In this document: positions 1 to 7,921 of the stretch, piece by piece
Layout of the letters: the number at the start of each line of letters is the position of its first letter
Numbering within the stretch: the stretch's first letter is position 1
DNA from: CAG-791 sp963657295
Lineage (GTDB): Bacteria; Bacillota; Clostridia; Lachnospirales; Lachnospiraceae
Assembly: GCA_963657295.1 (NCBI GenBank)
Contig: CAVKMX010000020.1
Coordinates: 1 to 23,851, forward strand
DNA: 23,851 nt
Direction of reading: 5' to 3'
Notes under the pieces: model-generated
Told to the model about the DNA's origin: nothing
What the model saw: only the letters and a program-made list of their open reading frames with translations
Database searches by the model: none
Program-made: the position numbers and the translations under genes

Positions 1-60
1 TTTTTGTAGTTCTGAGACCCAGCCGGACAGCTGCATTCGCGACTCATGTCCTTGTGAGTT

Positions 61-1614
61 TTACTTGTCTAATGACTTCATCGTCGGGAACAGCAGCACA
101 TCGCGGATGGCTGCGGAATCCGTCAGCAGCATGACCAGACGATCGATGCCGTATCCGATGCCGCCGGTAGGGGGCATGCCGATCTCCATGGCATGCAGGA
201 AATCCTCGTCGGTATGGTTGGCTTCCTCGTCGCCGGCGTCTGCCAATGCATCCTGCGCGGCAAATCTTTCCCTTTGGTCAATGGGATCATTCAGCTCAGA
301 ATAGGCGTTGCACATTTCCCAACCGTTGATGTACAGCTCGAAGCGTTCCACCTTCGAAGGATCCGAGGGCTTTTTCTTGGTGAGCGGACTGATTTCAATC
401 GGATGGTCCATGATGAACGTCGGCTGAATCATCTTATCCTCGCAGAATTCATCGAAGAAGAGATTCACGATATCTCCCTTTTTATGACGATCCTCGTACT
501 CCACGTGACGCTCGTCCGCAAGCTTTTTGGCCTCTTCATCCGTAGCCACCAGGTCGAAATCGATGCCGGTTTCTTCCTTGATGGCATCAATCATGGTCAG
601 TCTGCGGAACGGCTTGCCGAGATCAATTTCCTTATCGCCATAGGTGATCACGGTGGAGCCGCAGACCTTTTCTGCCAGATCCCGGAACATGGATTCCGTC
701 AGCTCCATCATGCCGTTATAATCCGTATAGGCCTGATACAGCTCCATCAGCGTGAATTCCGGGTTGTGCCGGGTGTCTACGCCTTCGTTGCGGAAAACAC
801 GCCCGATTTCGAACACTCGCTCCAGGCCTCCGACGATCAGCCGCTTCAGATACAGCTCCAGAGAGATACGCAGCTTCACATCCTCATCCAGCGCATTGTA
901 ATGCGTCTCAAAGGGCCTGGCTGCAGCGCCGCCGGCGTTGGAAACCAGCATGGGCGTTTCCACCTCCATGAAGTCTCTCTCCGCCAGGAAACGGCGAATC
1001 TCACGGATGATGGCACTCCTCTTTTTAAAGGTCTCGCGTACCTCCTCATTTACGATAAGGTCCACATAACGCTGGCGATATCTTGTGTCCGTATCCTGAA
1101 GGCCATGGTATTTTTCCGGCAGCGGCTCCAGAGACTTGGAGAGCATCACCAGCTCCCTGGCATGAACCGAAATCTCGCCGGTCTTCGTGCGGAACGGAAA
1201 GCCCTTGACGCCGATGATATCCCCGATGTCCATGTGCTTGAAATCCGCATAGGCCTCATCTCCCAGATCATTCCGGGATACATAAATCTGAATGCGCCCG
1301 TCCCGGTCCTGCAGGTTTGCGAAGGAGGCCTTTCCCATGACACGCTTGAACAGCATCCTGCCCGCAATCGACACCGTTGTCGGCTCCTTGGTGTAATTTC
1401 CCTCCTCATCCAGCTCGCCTGCCAGCTCATCATAATGCTCCAGAATCTGACGGGTATGATAGGTCTGGTCATAGCTGGTAATGACAAAAGGATCCTTGCC
1501 TGCTGCCTGCAGCTCGGCAAGCTTTTCTCTCCGAACCTTTTTCAGCTGGTTGATATCCTGCAGCGGTGCGTCCTGTGTGGTTTTCCTGCTCTGGTTGTTC
1601 TGATTCTCTGCCAT
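61..1614 (-). CDS. lysS: Lysine--tRNA ligase, class II
   Basis: Charges tRNA(Lys) with lysine using ATP in the cytoplasm. The 517-residue protein has the class II layout: an N-terminal anticodon-binding OB fold at about 80-160, then the catalytic core. Motif 1 lies around 213-232 (FMEVETPML followed by a Gly/Ala-rich loop). Motif 2 is at about 267-295 (RVFEIGRVFRNEG then HNPEFTLMELYQAY). Motif 3 is at 485-511 (GIGYGIDRLVMLL). Length is near the roughly 500 residues usual for bacterial LysS. The start has a modest SD (AGGA, 8 nt spacer). It follows greA by 68 nt with no convincing terminator between, so greA and lysS are probably co-transcribed from the promoter at 2302-2330. No T-box leader is seen. 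The greA-lysS order is common in Clostridia. Confidence 0.97.
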   Translation of the reverse strand: MAENQNNQSRKTTQDAPLQDINQLKKVRREKLAELQAAGKDPFVITSYDQTYHTRQILEHYDELAGELDEEGNYTKEPTTVSIAGRMLFKRVMGKASFANLQDRDGRIQIYVSRNDLGDEAYADFKHMDIGDIIGVKGFPFRTKTGEISVHARELVMLSKSLEPLPEKYHGLQDTDTRYRQRYVDLIVNEEVRETFKKRSAIIREIRRFLAERDFMEVETPMLVSNAGGAAARPFETHYNALDEDVKLRISLELYLKRLIVGGLERVFEIGRVFRNEGVDTRHNPEFTLMELYQAYTDYNGMMELTESMFRDLAEKVCGSTVITYGDKEIDLGKPFRRLTMIDAIKEETGIDFDLVATDEEAKKLADERHVEYEDRHKKGDIVNLFFDEFCEDKMIQPTFIMDHPIEISPLTKKKPSDPSKVERFELYINGWEMCNAYSELNDPIDQRERFAAQDALADAGDEEANHTDEDFLHAMEIGMPPTGGIGYGIDRLVMLLTDSAAIRDVLLFPTMKSLDK

Positions 1615-1682
1615 ATCTGTTATCCTGTTCTAAGTGAAAAAACCTATCCCGGGACAGCTGTACCGGATGCCGTTTGGTCGGC

Positions 1683-2168
1683 TCAATCCTCTGCGCGCTC
1701 GATGCTCATTACCTGAAAGGACATCTCGCCCGCCATGGACTCCGCCTTTACCACATCTCCGACCCTTGCTCCCATCAGAGCCTTGCCGACAGGGGACTCA
1801 TTGGAGATCTTATTCTCGAGGCTGTTGGCCTCCGTGGAGCCGACAATGCTGTAGGTGACATCCTCATCAAACTCCATATCATGAACGGTCACCTTGCATC
1901 CGACACTGATGCGGTCCAGCACGATGTCATCGTCCGTGATGACCTCCACGTTCTTGAGGATCTTCTCCAGCTCTTCGATTCTGGCCTCAATGTCACGCTG
2001 TTCGTCCTTGGCAGCGTCATATTCCGCATTCTCGGACAGATCACCCTGCTCCATCGCCTCTTTGATCTTCTGCGCAACCTCCTTGCGCTTCACAACCTTG
2101 AGGTTATGCAGCTCGTCCTCGTATTTCTTCAGCCCCGCCTTGGTCAGGATATTCTTCTTCTCTTCCAT
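1683..2168 (-). CDS. greA: Transcription elongation factor GreA
   Basis: GreA enters the RNA polymerase secondary channel and stimulates cleavage of backtracked transcripts. The 161-residue product has the family's N-terminal antiparallel coiled coil (about 10-75). Its tip carries the acidic loop GDLSENAEYDAAK at 42-54, with the Asp and Glu (D43, E46) that position the catalytic metal. The C-terminal FKBP-like domain occupies about 85-158, including the SPVGKALMGARVGD stretch. The frame stays open upstream to 2342, but I chose the ATG at 2168 because it gives the family length and follows a GGGAG SD; the upstream extension is rich in Cys and Arg and unlike GreA. It has its own consensus promoter and a leader of about 127 nt. 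Confidence 0.96.
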   Translation of the reverse strand: MEEKKNILTKAGLKKYEDELHNLKVVKRKEVAQKIKEAMEQGDLSENAEYDAAKDEQRDIEARIEELEKILKNVEVITDDDIVLDRISVGCKVTVHDMEFDEDVTYSIVGSTEANSLENKISNESPVGKALMGARVGDVVKAESMAGEMSFQVMSIERAED

Positions 2169-2301
2169 AACTCTTTCAGCTCCCTTTCTATGCTCTATGC
2201 CGCAGTAGGTCATTTTCCATGCGTGTACTGTGTTCCCTGCAGACAGAGCCTGCCTGAACAGCAGAACCCCCTCTCCGCACTGCAGCGGCACATCGGTCTG
2301 C

Positions 2302-2330
2302 ATTATAGCGATATTTGCAGGCACTGTCAA
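2302..2330 (-). promoter_or_regulatory. Perfect-consensus vegetative promoter for greA-lysS
   Basis: On the minus strand TTGACA (2325-2330) and TATAAT (2302-2307) match the sigma-A consensus exactly and are separated by 17 nt (2308-2324). It lies immediately after the dusB stop codon (2345-2347). The expected transcription start is near 2295, giving an untranslated leader of about 127 nt before the greA ATG at 2168. Confidence 0.85.
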
Positions 2331-2344
2331 AGGTCTCCCCATTC

Positions 2345-3313
2345 TTATAGGTAGGGAAACTCCTTCCGCAGCATACTTTCCAGCTCTTCGAAGCTGCCCG
2401 TCGTATTGATCTTCACGCGCAGCTTCGCCGCTCCCGGGAATCCCTGCAGGTACCAGGCCGCATGATGGCGCATTTCCTGTATTCCGATGCGTTCTCCCTT
2501 AATCGAACGCATCAGCTGTGCATGCCGCAGCAGCATTTGCAGGACCTCCCGGTGTCCTGGACGCTCCATTGTCCTTCCGGTGTCCAGATAGTGATTGATT
2601 TCCCGGAAAATCCACGGATTTCCCTCGGACGCTCTCCCGATCATAACGGCTGTGCAGCCGGTTTCCTCCAGCATGCGCTTTGCAGATGGACCGTCGGTCA
2701 CATCTCCGTTTCCCACCACCGGAATCCTCAGCGCCTCCGCCGTCTGCCGGATTCTGGACCAGTCTGCCGTTCCGCTGTACATCTGCGGCCTTGTCCTGCC
2801 ATGCACCGCTACCATAGCTGCGCCGCCTGCTTCTGCCGCCAGGGCACATTCCACAACATTCTGGTGTTCGTGATCATAGCCTGTCCGCATTTTCACTGTG
2901 ACAGGACGGCTTGTATGTGCTGTGCAGGCTCTCACAATTTCCTCGATGCGCTTCGGATCCCTCATGAGCGCCGATCCCTCATGATTGTTCACAACCTTTG
3001 GAACCGGGCACCCCATATTGATGTCCAGAATATCAAAGGACTGCTCCTGCAGCAGATCCAGTGCCTCAGCCATAACCTCCGGCTCATGGCCAAAGAGCTG
3101 CAGAGACACCGGGTGCTCCTCCGGCGCTGTCCGCATGAGCTCTGCTGTCTTGCTGTTGTGATAGGTGATCGCCTTGGCACTGATCATTTCCATCACCGTC
3201 AGTCCTGCCCCCTGCTCCCTGCAAAGGAGGCGAAACGGCAGGTCACTCACCCCGGCCATCGGCGCCAGCACCGTCTGATTCGGTATTACAACGTCCCGGA
3301 TCTTCCATTCCAT
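2345..3313 (-). CDS. dusB: tRNA-dihydrouridine synthase, DusB family
   Basis: FMN-dependent enzyme that reduces specific uridines in the tRNA D-loop to dihydrouridine. The 322 residues form the expected TIM barrel: the N-terminal FMN motif APMAGVSDLPFR (17-28), the catalytic-cysteine motif NMGCPVPKV with C102, the FMN phosphate/substrate lysine region VKMRTGYD (K141), VHGRTR, VVGNGDVTDG, and MIGRASEGNPWIF, followed by a small helical tRNA-binding domain. The SD is GGAG with a 7 nt spacer. It lies 89 nt downstream of the DUF6145-like gene and directly upstream of the greA promoter. Neighbourhood with greA and lysS is typical of Clostridia and fits a translation-linked role. Assignment to the DusB subgroup rests on overall sequence feel and context. 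Confidence 0.94.
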   Translation of the reverse strand: MEWKIRDVVIPNQTVLAPMAGVSDLPFRLLCREQGAGLTVMEMISAKAITYHNSKTAELMRTAPEEHPVSLQLFGHEPEVMAEALDLLQEQSFDILDINMGCPVPKVVNNHEGSALMRDPKRIEEIVRACTAHTSRPVTVKMRTGYDHEHQNVVECALAAEAGGAAMVAVHGRTRPQMYSGTADWSRIRQTAEALRIPVVGNGDVTDGPSAKRMLEETGCTAVMIGRASEGNPWIFREINHYLDTGRTMERPGHREVLQMLLRHAQLMRSIKGERIGIQEMRHHAAWYLQGFPGAAKLRVKINTTGSFEELESMLRKEFPYL

Positions 3314-3402
3314 CGGTTCTCTCCATCCTCTTCTGACCTTGCATGCTGTCTTCCGGGAATCTCCTGTCCATTCCTTTGCCGCAGCATCAACGGATCTCTT
3401 CC

Positions 3403-3789
3403 TCAGTTTTCCTCATCCTCGTCTTCCAGAAGCTCTGCCGGATCCTCATGAAGGAAGGTAACGCGATAGTAAATTTCCAGGGATCGGAACAGCTCCTGTT
3501 TGGTGCTGCGGATCTTTTTGACCAGAAGGGCACTTCCGATTTCATCGTAGAGAAGATCCCCTTCCTCCGCCTGCGTATCCATGACCGCTTCCCCGCCAGG
3601 TGTGAAGCCAATGGTGAACACACCGCCTACCTCCTCTGTAAACAGGACGCAGATGATGTGCAGCTCCTCCTGCACGCTCTCCGGAAGTCTGCTGAATTTC
3701 TCGTTAAAATAATATTTCTTATCGTACGCATTGGCACCGCACAGTACTATGCGGTAGTTATCCTCATTGATAAATGCTCTGTTGTCCAC
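3403..3789 (-). CDS. Uncharacterised DUF6145-like protein
   Basis: A small acidic cytosolic protein with no signal peptide or membrane segment. It resembles a family I recall from Lachnospiraceae as DUF6145: an N-terminal VLCGANAYDKKYYFNEKF-type stretch, then LPESVQEELHIICV, an FTIGFTPGGE strand, the segment DLLYDEIGSALLVKK, and a KQELFRSLEIYYRV helix, ending in a run of Asp/Glu. No function is known to me. Two starts are possible: ATG at 3816 (137 residues, AGGGA only 4 nt upstream) or GTG at 3789 (128 residues, AGGAG with a 5 nt spacer). I prefer the GTG because of the better SD and because family members, as I recall, begin just before the VLCGA motif. It sits 39 nt after birA and before dusB, a position that suggests operon membership only. 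Confidence 0.8.
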   Translation of the reverse strand: MDNRAFINEDNYRIVLCGANAYDKKYYFNEKFSRLPESVQEELHIICVLFTEEVGGVFTIGFTPGGEAVMDTQAEEGDLLYDEIGSALLVKKIRSTKQELFRSLEIYYRVTFLHEDPAELLEDEDEEN

Positions 3790-3828
3790 GTAAACTCCTG
3801 TGCTGCCCGTCAGCATCCATTCCCTCTG

Positions 3829-4842
3829 TCACACATATCCCATCACGCCGCGCACGGAGACCTCTCCGGTGCCGACCTTTTTCTCTCCGGATCCGTCCTC
3901 CGGAACAACGACCAGTTCTCCCTCCGTCGTCACCTCCCTGGCCATTCCGGTATATTCTCCCTTCGGATCCAGCACCCGCACCATGCGTCCTAAATTAACG
4001 GATGCTCTGCTGTATCTGTCCAGCAAGGGCTGCAGCGATCCTGCTGCCAGATATTCCTCATAATCCCTCTCAAAACAATTCCAGCAATCCGCGGCAATCT
4101 GTGCACGGTTCACTTTCTGGCCGACGGCGAGCCGCAGAGTGGTTGCGGTTTGCGCAAGGGCAGGGTCGACTGTTTCCATATTCAGGTTCAGTCCGATGCC
4201 GATGGTGACATCCTTGATCTCCGTATCCTCCAGACGCATCTCCGTCAGAATGCCGACGAATTTCTTATAAGGTCCCTTATCGACACTGACCACCAGATCG
4301 TTCGGCCACTTGATGCCGAATTGTATCCGCTCCGGATAGTGCTGGGCCTGCATCGCCTCGTAGGCCGCCAGCGCCATGATCAGCGTCATCATCGGTGCCT
4401 CTGCCACGGGAATACGCGGGCGCAGCAGAATGCTCATATATACATTGCCCTCATCCGGCGACACCCAGGTTCTCCCGCGGCGTCCCTTCCCGGCCGTCTG
4501 AAGTGAGGCCACGGCAAGTGTCCCCTCACAGGCCCCCTCATCTGCCATCCGCATGATGTCATCGTTGGTCGATCCCGTCTTCTCCTCATAAATGACCGGA
4601 TGTCCTGCCCATTCGGTCGTGAGTCTCCGGACAATCTCCGTCTGGTTGAGAATGTCCGTGTCCTTATCACGGATGAGGCGGTAACCCTTGTTGGTCACCG
4701 CCTCAATCTCATATCCTTCGTCCTTCAGCTTGCCGATGGTCTTCCATACTGCCGTTCTGGAAACCCCCAAAAGGTCGCTGAGCTGCTGCCCGGAGAGAAA
4801 GCTGTCCGCTTCGCACAGCGCCTGCAATATTTTATCCTTCAT
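3829..4842 (-). CDS. birA: Biotin--[acetyl-CoA-carboxylase] ligase with N-terminal HTH (BirA)
   Basis: Activates biotin to biotinyl-AMP and transfers it to the lysine of biotin carboxyl carrier domains; the N-terminal winged helix makes it a candidate biotin-operon repressor. The 337-residue protein has an HTH at about 17-40 (LSDLLGVSRTAVWKTIGKLK) and the wing NKGYRL. The ligase core has TGSTNDD (89-95), the biotinyl-AMP loop GKGRRGRTW (118-126), KWPNDLVV (178-185) and GIGLNLN. A C-terminal SH3-like domain ends near VRGVMGYV. The start at 4842 is supported by GGAGGAG with about a 5 nt spacer; the frame extends 12 codons further without an SD. No biotin operator or biotin synthesis gene is in the window. 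It lies 70 nt downstream of the OTC gene. Confidence 0.95.
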   Translation of the reverse strand: MKDKILQALCEADSFLSGQQLSDLLGVSRTAVWKTIGKLKDEGYEIEAVTNKGYRLIRDKDTDILNQTEIVRRLTTEWAGHPVIYEEKTGSTNDDIMRMADEGACEGTLAVASLQTAGKGRRGRTWVSPDEGNVYMSILLRPRIPVAEAPMMTLIMALAAYEAMQAQHYPERIQFGIKWPNDLVVSVDKGPYKKFVGILTEMRLEDTEIKDVTIGIGLNLNMETVDPALAQTATTLRLAVGQKVNRAQIAADCWNCFERDYEEYLAAGSLQPLLDRYSRASVNLGRMVRVLDPKGEYTGMAREVTTEGELVVVPEDGSGEKKVGTGEVSVRGVMGYV

Positions 4843-4912
4843 GATCACTCCTCCCGGCAGCAGCACCGACGCATCCATGCCGTACAGGCTTTACCGCCGC
4901 CCGGGATGCTGC

Positions 4913-5914
4913 TCACATTTCATATCCGAGTGTCGCCGCCATAACGGCCTTGATGGTGTGCATGCGGTTCTCCGCCTCACGGAAAACAACGGAACGCTCC
5001 GACTCAAAAACCTCATCCGTCACTTCCATCTCATTCAGGCCGAATTTCTCGTGAATCTTCCTGCCGATGCCGGTATCAAGGTCATGGAAGGCCGGCAGGC
5101 AATGCATGAAGATGCAATCTTCGTTGCCCTGCTCCATCAGCTCCTTCGTGACGCGGTAAGGGCGAAGGTCCCGGATTCTCTTCTCCCAGACCTCATCCGG
5201 CTCGCCCATGGAAACCCACACGTCGGTATAGAATACATCTGCCCCCTTTGCGGCTTCCCCGGGATCCTCGGTCAGGGTAACACTGCCGCCGCTGGCCTTT
5301 GCCAGCTCTGTGCAGGTTTTCACCAGCTCCGCATCCGGAAAATATTCCTTCCGGGAGCACAGCGTCACATGCATGCCGACCTTTGCTCCCAGCACCATCA
5401 GCGAATTGCCTGTGTTGTATCTGGCATCTCCGTAGTAGCTCAGGTGCACGCCCTGCACTCTGCCGAAGCTCTCCCGAATGGTCAGAAGATCTGCCAGCAT
5501 CTGTGTCGGATGGAATTCATTGGTCAGCCCGTTCCACACCGGCACCTTCGAGTATCTTGCCAGCTCTTCCACAATTTCCTGCCCGAAGCCGCGGTACTCA
5601 ATGCCGTCGAACATGCCGGCCAGAACCCTGGCCGTATCCGCAATCGATTCCTTCTTGCCGATCTGCGATCCGGAAGGATCCAGATAGGTGGTACCCATTC
5701 CCAGATCATGCGCAGCCACCTCAAAGGCGCAGCGCGTTCTGGTGCTGGTCTTCTCGAAAATCAGTGCAATGTTCTTGCCCTGCAGCTGATTCACCGGCTC
5801 GCCCTTCTGCTTCTTTTCCTTGAAATACGCTGCCAGATCGACCAGCTGTGCAATTTCCTGTCCGGAATAATCCAGCAGCTTCAGAAAGTCTCTTCCCTTA
5901 AAATTCTCGTACAT
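4913..5914 (-). CDS. argF: Ornithine carbamoyltransferase
   Basis: Interconverts ornithine plus carbamoyl phosphate and citrulline plus phosphate. The 333 residues show the hallmark motifs in order: carbamoyl-phosphate site STRTR (57-61), HPTQ (135-138), ornithine-binding loop DVWVSMGE (231-238) and HCLPAFHD (271-278). The start at 5914 follows AGGAAG; the in-frame extension to 5950 lacks an SD. The roughly 333-residue length and HCLPAFHD ending occur in both anabolic ArgF and catabolic ArcB enzymes, so direction cannot be decided from sequence. No arginine deiminase or carbamate kinase gene is present, nor other arginine biosynthesis genes. Two strong hairpins lie in the 111-nt gap before it (5956-5979 and 5992-6011). 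Placement three genes downstream of the SpoU methylase and two after proC suggests an ornithine/proline theme. Confidence 0.95.
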   Translation of the reverse strand: MYENFKGRDFLKLLDYSGQEIAQLVDLAAYFKEKKQKGEPVNQLQGKNIALIFEKTSTRTRCAFEVAAHDLGMGTTYLDPSGSQIGKKESIADTARVLAGMFDGIEYRGFGQEIVEELARYSKVPVWNGLTNEFHPTQMLADLLTIRESFGRVQGVHLSYYGDARYNTGNSLMVLGAKVGMHVTLCSRKEYFPDAELVKTCTELAKASGGSVTLTEDPGEAAKGADVFYTDVWVSMGEPDEVWEKRIRDLRPYRVTKELMEQGNEDCIFMHCLPAFHDLDTGIGRKIHEKFGLNEMEVTDEVFESERSVVFREAENRMHTIKAVMAATLGYEM

Positions 5915-5955
5915 TCCGCTTCCTTTCTGCCGTAGCTGTTGCTCCGGCATGCGAA

Positions 5956-5979
5956 CAGAATTCGCCTGCGCAAATTCTG
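5956..5979 (-). repeat. Strong hairpin upstream of argF
   Basis: On the minus strand CAGAATTTGC and GCGAATTCTG pair over 10 bp (one G-U) around a four-base GCAG loop. It lies 41 nt upstream of the argF start. There is no U-run after it, so it is not a standard terminator; it could be an mRNA processing or stability element or a regulator site. It does not match the ARG-box pattern, whose half-sites are only about four bases apart. Confidence 0.55.
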
Positions 5980-5991
5980 TGATGCGATCTG

Positions 5992-6011
5992 CAGCGGCTG
6001 ACCTGCCGCTG
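5992..6011 (-). repeat. Hairpin after the SPFH gene
   Basis: A perfect 7-bp stem CAGCGGC/GCCGCTG with a 6-nt loop begins about 15 nt after the SPFH stop codon. It has no trailing U-run. With the second hairpin at 5956-5979 it forms a two-stem intergenic region between the SPFH gene and argF. Confidence 0.5.
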
Positions 6012-6025
6012 AGGATCGTCGTTTT

Positions 6026-7066
6026 CTACTGCGTCTCTTCCCAGTCTACCGAGCTGACCTCCTGATTGATGGCCTGGGTGGCCGCTGCCGCCTCCCGCGC
6101 TCCCTGACTGGACTCCTCATGAAGGCAGGGATCCTCCGCCGGAGTCTTTCTCTTCCTTTCACTCCTGTCGATTGCCGTGGCATCGCCGATGCCCAGGGAC
6201 TCTCCCACCAGCCCCAGTGAGCTGACAATTCCGGCAATGTCGGAGGGCATATAGATCTTCGTGGCGCGGCCGTCGGACACATCCTTTAATGCCTCGATCC
6301 CCTTCAGACGCAGAACGGATTCCGATACATTGGCATCCTTAAGCGCCTCCAGGCCCTGTGCCTCCGCCTCATAAACCAGCTGCAGGGATCTTGCCTTTCC
6401 TTCTGCCAGTGCAATCTGGGCGTCGCGCTCCGCCTCCGCGGCGAGAATCTTCGCCTTCTTGTCACCCTCTGCACGGGAAACCACGGCCTCCTGATGGGCC
6501 TGTGCCTCCAGCACAGTCTGTCGACGCTCGCGTTCCGCACGCATCTGCTTGGTCATGACCTCCTCGATTTCCTTCGGCGGCTGGATGTTTTTGATCTCCA
6601 CGCGGGTCACCTTGATGCCCCATTGATCGGTTGCCTCATCCAGAATCACCTGCATCTTGCCGTTGATGGTCTCCCGGCTCGTCAGCGTCTGATCCAGCTC
6701 CATCTCACCGATGATGTTGCGCAGCGTCGTGGCAGACAGATTCTGCAGACCGGCGATGGGGTTCTCTACGCCGTAGGTATACAGGGACGGATCGAAAACC
6801 TTCATGAACACCACGGAATCAATCTGCATGGTGACATTGTCCTTGGTGATCACCGGCTGAGGCGGAAAATCCAGCACCTGCTCCTTGAGGCTGATGGTCT
6901 TCACCACCCGCTCAATGAGGGGAATCTTCACATGAAGCCCGGCCTGCCAGGAGGTCTTATATCTTCCCAGGTGCTCGATTACGAATACATATCCCTGCGG
7001 AACGATCCGGATGTTGGGAATAACCAGTACCAGTACAACAATCAGCAGCGCAATCAGTAAGATCAT
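6026..7066 (-). CDS. SPFH/Band 7 (stomatin/prohibitin-like) membrane protein
   Basis: Member of the slipin/QmcA/HflC-HflK superfamily of oligomeric membrane scaffolds. A single N-terminal membrane segment (residues 1-20, nearly all Ile/Leu/Val) is followed by the canonical VPQGYVFVIEHLGRYKTSWQ-type start of the SPFH domain. The domain runs to about 205 and includes QPVITKDNVTMQIDSVV, GEMELDQTLTSRETIN and KNIQPPKEIEEVMTKQM. A long Ala/Glu-rich coiled coil (about 185-260) follows, then a polar C-terminal tail after about 295 that looks disordered. The SD AGGAGG (8 nt spacer) overlaps the proC stop codon, suggesting translational coupling. Many bacterial SPFH proteins are paired with an NfeD gene; none is here. 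The exact subfamily and function are uncertain. Confidence 0.92.
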   Translation of the reverse strand: MILLIALLIVVLVLVIPNIRIVPQGYVFVIEHLGRYKTSWQAGLHVKIPLIERVVKTISLKEQVLDFPPQPVITKDNVTMQIDSVVFMKVFDPSLYTYGVENPIAGLQNLSATTLRNIIGEMELDQTLTSRETINGKMQVILDEATDQWGIKVTRVEIKNIQPPKEIEEVMTKQMRAERERRQTVLEAQAHQEAVVSRAEGDKKAKILAAEAERDAQIALAEGKARSLQLVYEAEAQGLEALKDANVSESVLRLKGIEALKDVSDGRATKIYMPSDIAGIVSSLGLVGESLGIGDATAIDRSERKRKTPAEDPCLHEESSQGAREAAAATQAINQEVSSVDWEETQ

Positions 7067-7078
7067 CCTCTTGTCCTC

Positions 7079-7882
7079 CTATAGCTTCCTGGATTTCTCG
7101 ATGCAGGCATCGATCGCATCCATAACCGTTCCGCGGAAGGCACCTTTTTCCAGGGCCTCCAGTCCCTCAATGGTCGTTCCGCCGGGAGAGCACACCATGT
7201 CCTTGAGCTCGCCCGGATGCTTGCCGGTTTCCAGCATCAGCTTTGCGCTGCCCAGAACCGTCTGCGCCGCAAAGCGGTATGCCTGCTGTCTCGGCATTCC
7301 TCCCTTGACGCCGGCATCGGCCAGCGCCTCCAGGAACATGAACACGTAGGCGGGTGCCGCACCGCTCACCGCTCCCACGGTATCCATGAGGTTCTCGTTC
7401 ACCACCTCCGCATAACCGAAGCTGGAGACGATTTTCATGACCTCCTCCAGCTCATCCTGCTGAACCGCACTGCTGCGGCAGATGGCGGAGCATCCCTCCT
7501 GGACCAGAGCCGGCGTATTGGGCATGCAGCGGATGATCTTCACCGGATGCTCGAACTGCTCCGACAGCCATTTGGTCGTTTTGCCGGCCGCAACAGAGAG
7601 GATCAGCTGCTCCTCTCCCACCGCATCCCGGATTTCCTCGATAACAACCGGGAGCACAATCGGCTTGACCGCCAGCACCAGCAGATCCGCCTGCCTTGCT
7701 ACCTCTGCATTGGAACTCTCAACGCGGATTCCGTAACGGTTTCTGGCTTTTTCCCGGGATGCCTCTGTAGCCGCGGAGCCTATGATGTTCTCCGGCTCTA
7801 CCAGGTGGTTCCGGAGGATTCCGCCGATCATCGCTTTTGCCATGTTGCCCAGCCCGATAAACCCAATCGTTTGAATCGCCAT
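7079..7882 (-). CDS. proC: Pyrroline-5-carboxylate reductase
   Basis: Reduces 1-pyrroline-5-carboxylate to proline with NAD(P)H, the last step of proline synthesis. The 267-residue protein begins with the Rossmann motif IGFIGLGNMAKAMIGG (about 6-21), continues with LAVKP and IIRCMPNTPALVQEG, and carries the C-terminal dimerisation/substrate region GAVSGAAPAYVFMFLEALADAGV and the SPGGTTIEGL motif near the end. Length is normal for the family. An AAAGGAG SD precedes the ATG. It starts 39 nt after the RNA methyltransferase gene, in a spacer that contains a small 6-bp inverted repeat (CATGGA/TCCATG), and is followed directly by the SPFH gene. Confidence 0.96.
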   Translation of the reverse strand: MAIQTIGFIGLGNMAKAMIGGILRNHLVEPENIIGSAATEASREKARNRYGIRVESSNAEVARQADLLVLAVKPIVLPVVIEEIRDAVGEEQLILSVAAGKTTKWLSEQFEHPVKIIRCMPNTPALVQEGCSAICRSSAVQQDELEEVMKIVSSFGYAEVVNENLMDTVGAVSGAAPAYVFMFLEALADAGVKGGMPRQQAYRFAAQTVLGSAKLMLETGKHPGELKDMVCSPGGTTIEGLEALEKGAFRGTVMDAIDACIEKSRKL

Positions 7883-7921
7883 ACGTTCTCCTTTCCATGG
7901 AGGTCGTCCATGTTTTCTTTA

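Noticed and set aside
1..47. Possible start of another minus-strand gene after lysS (ATG at 47 or at 36, both open to the window edge).
   Set aside because: Only 12-16 codons are visible, SD spacing is poor, and there is nothing to identify. The sequence could equally be intergenic.
1615..1682. T-box or terminator between greA and lysS.
   Set aside because: The gap is too short for a T-box and lacks its conserved core. The T-rich stretch GGTTTTTTC is preceded only by an imperfect short stem, so I do not call a terminator.
5956..5979. ARG box (ArgR/AhrC operator) upstream of argF.
   Set aside because: The half-sites are about 12 bases apart instead of about four, and the middle is GC-rich rather than AT-rich.
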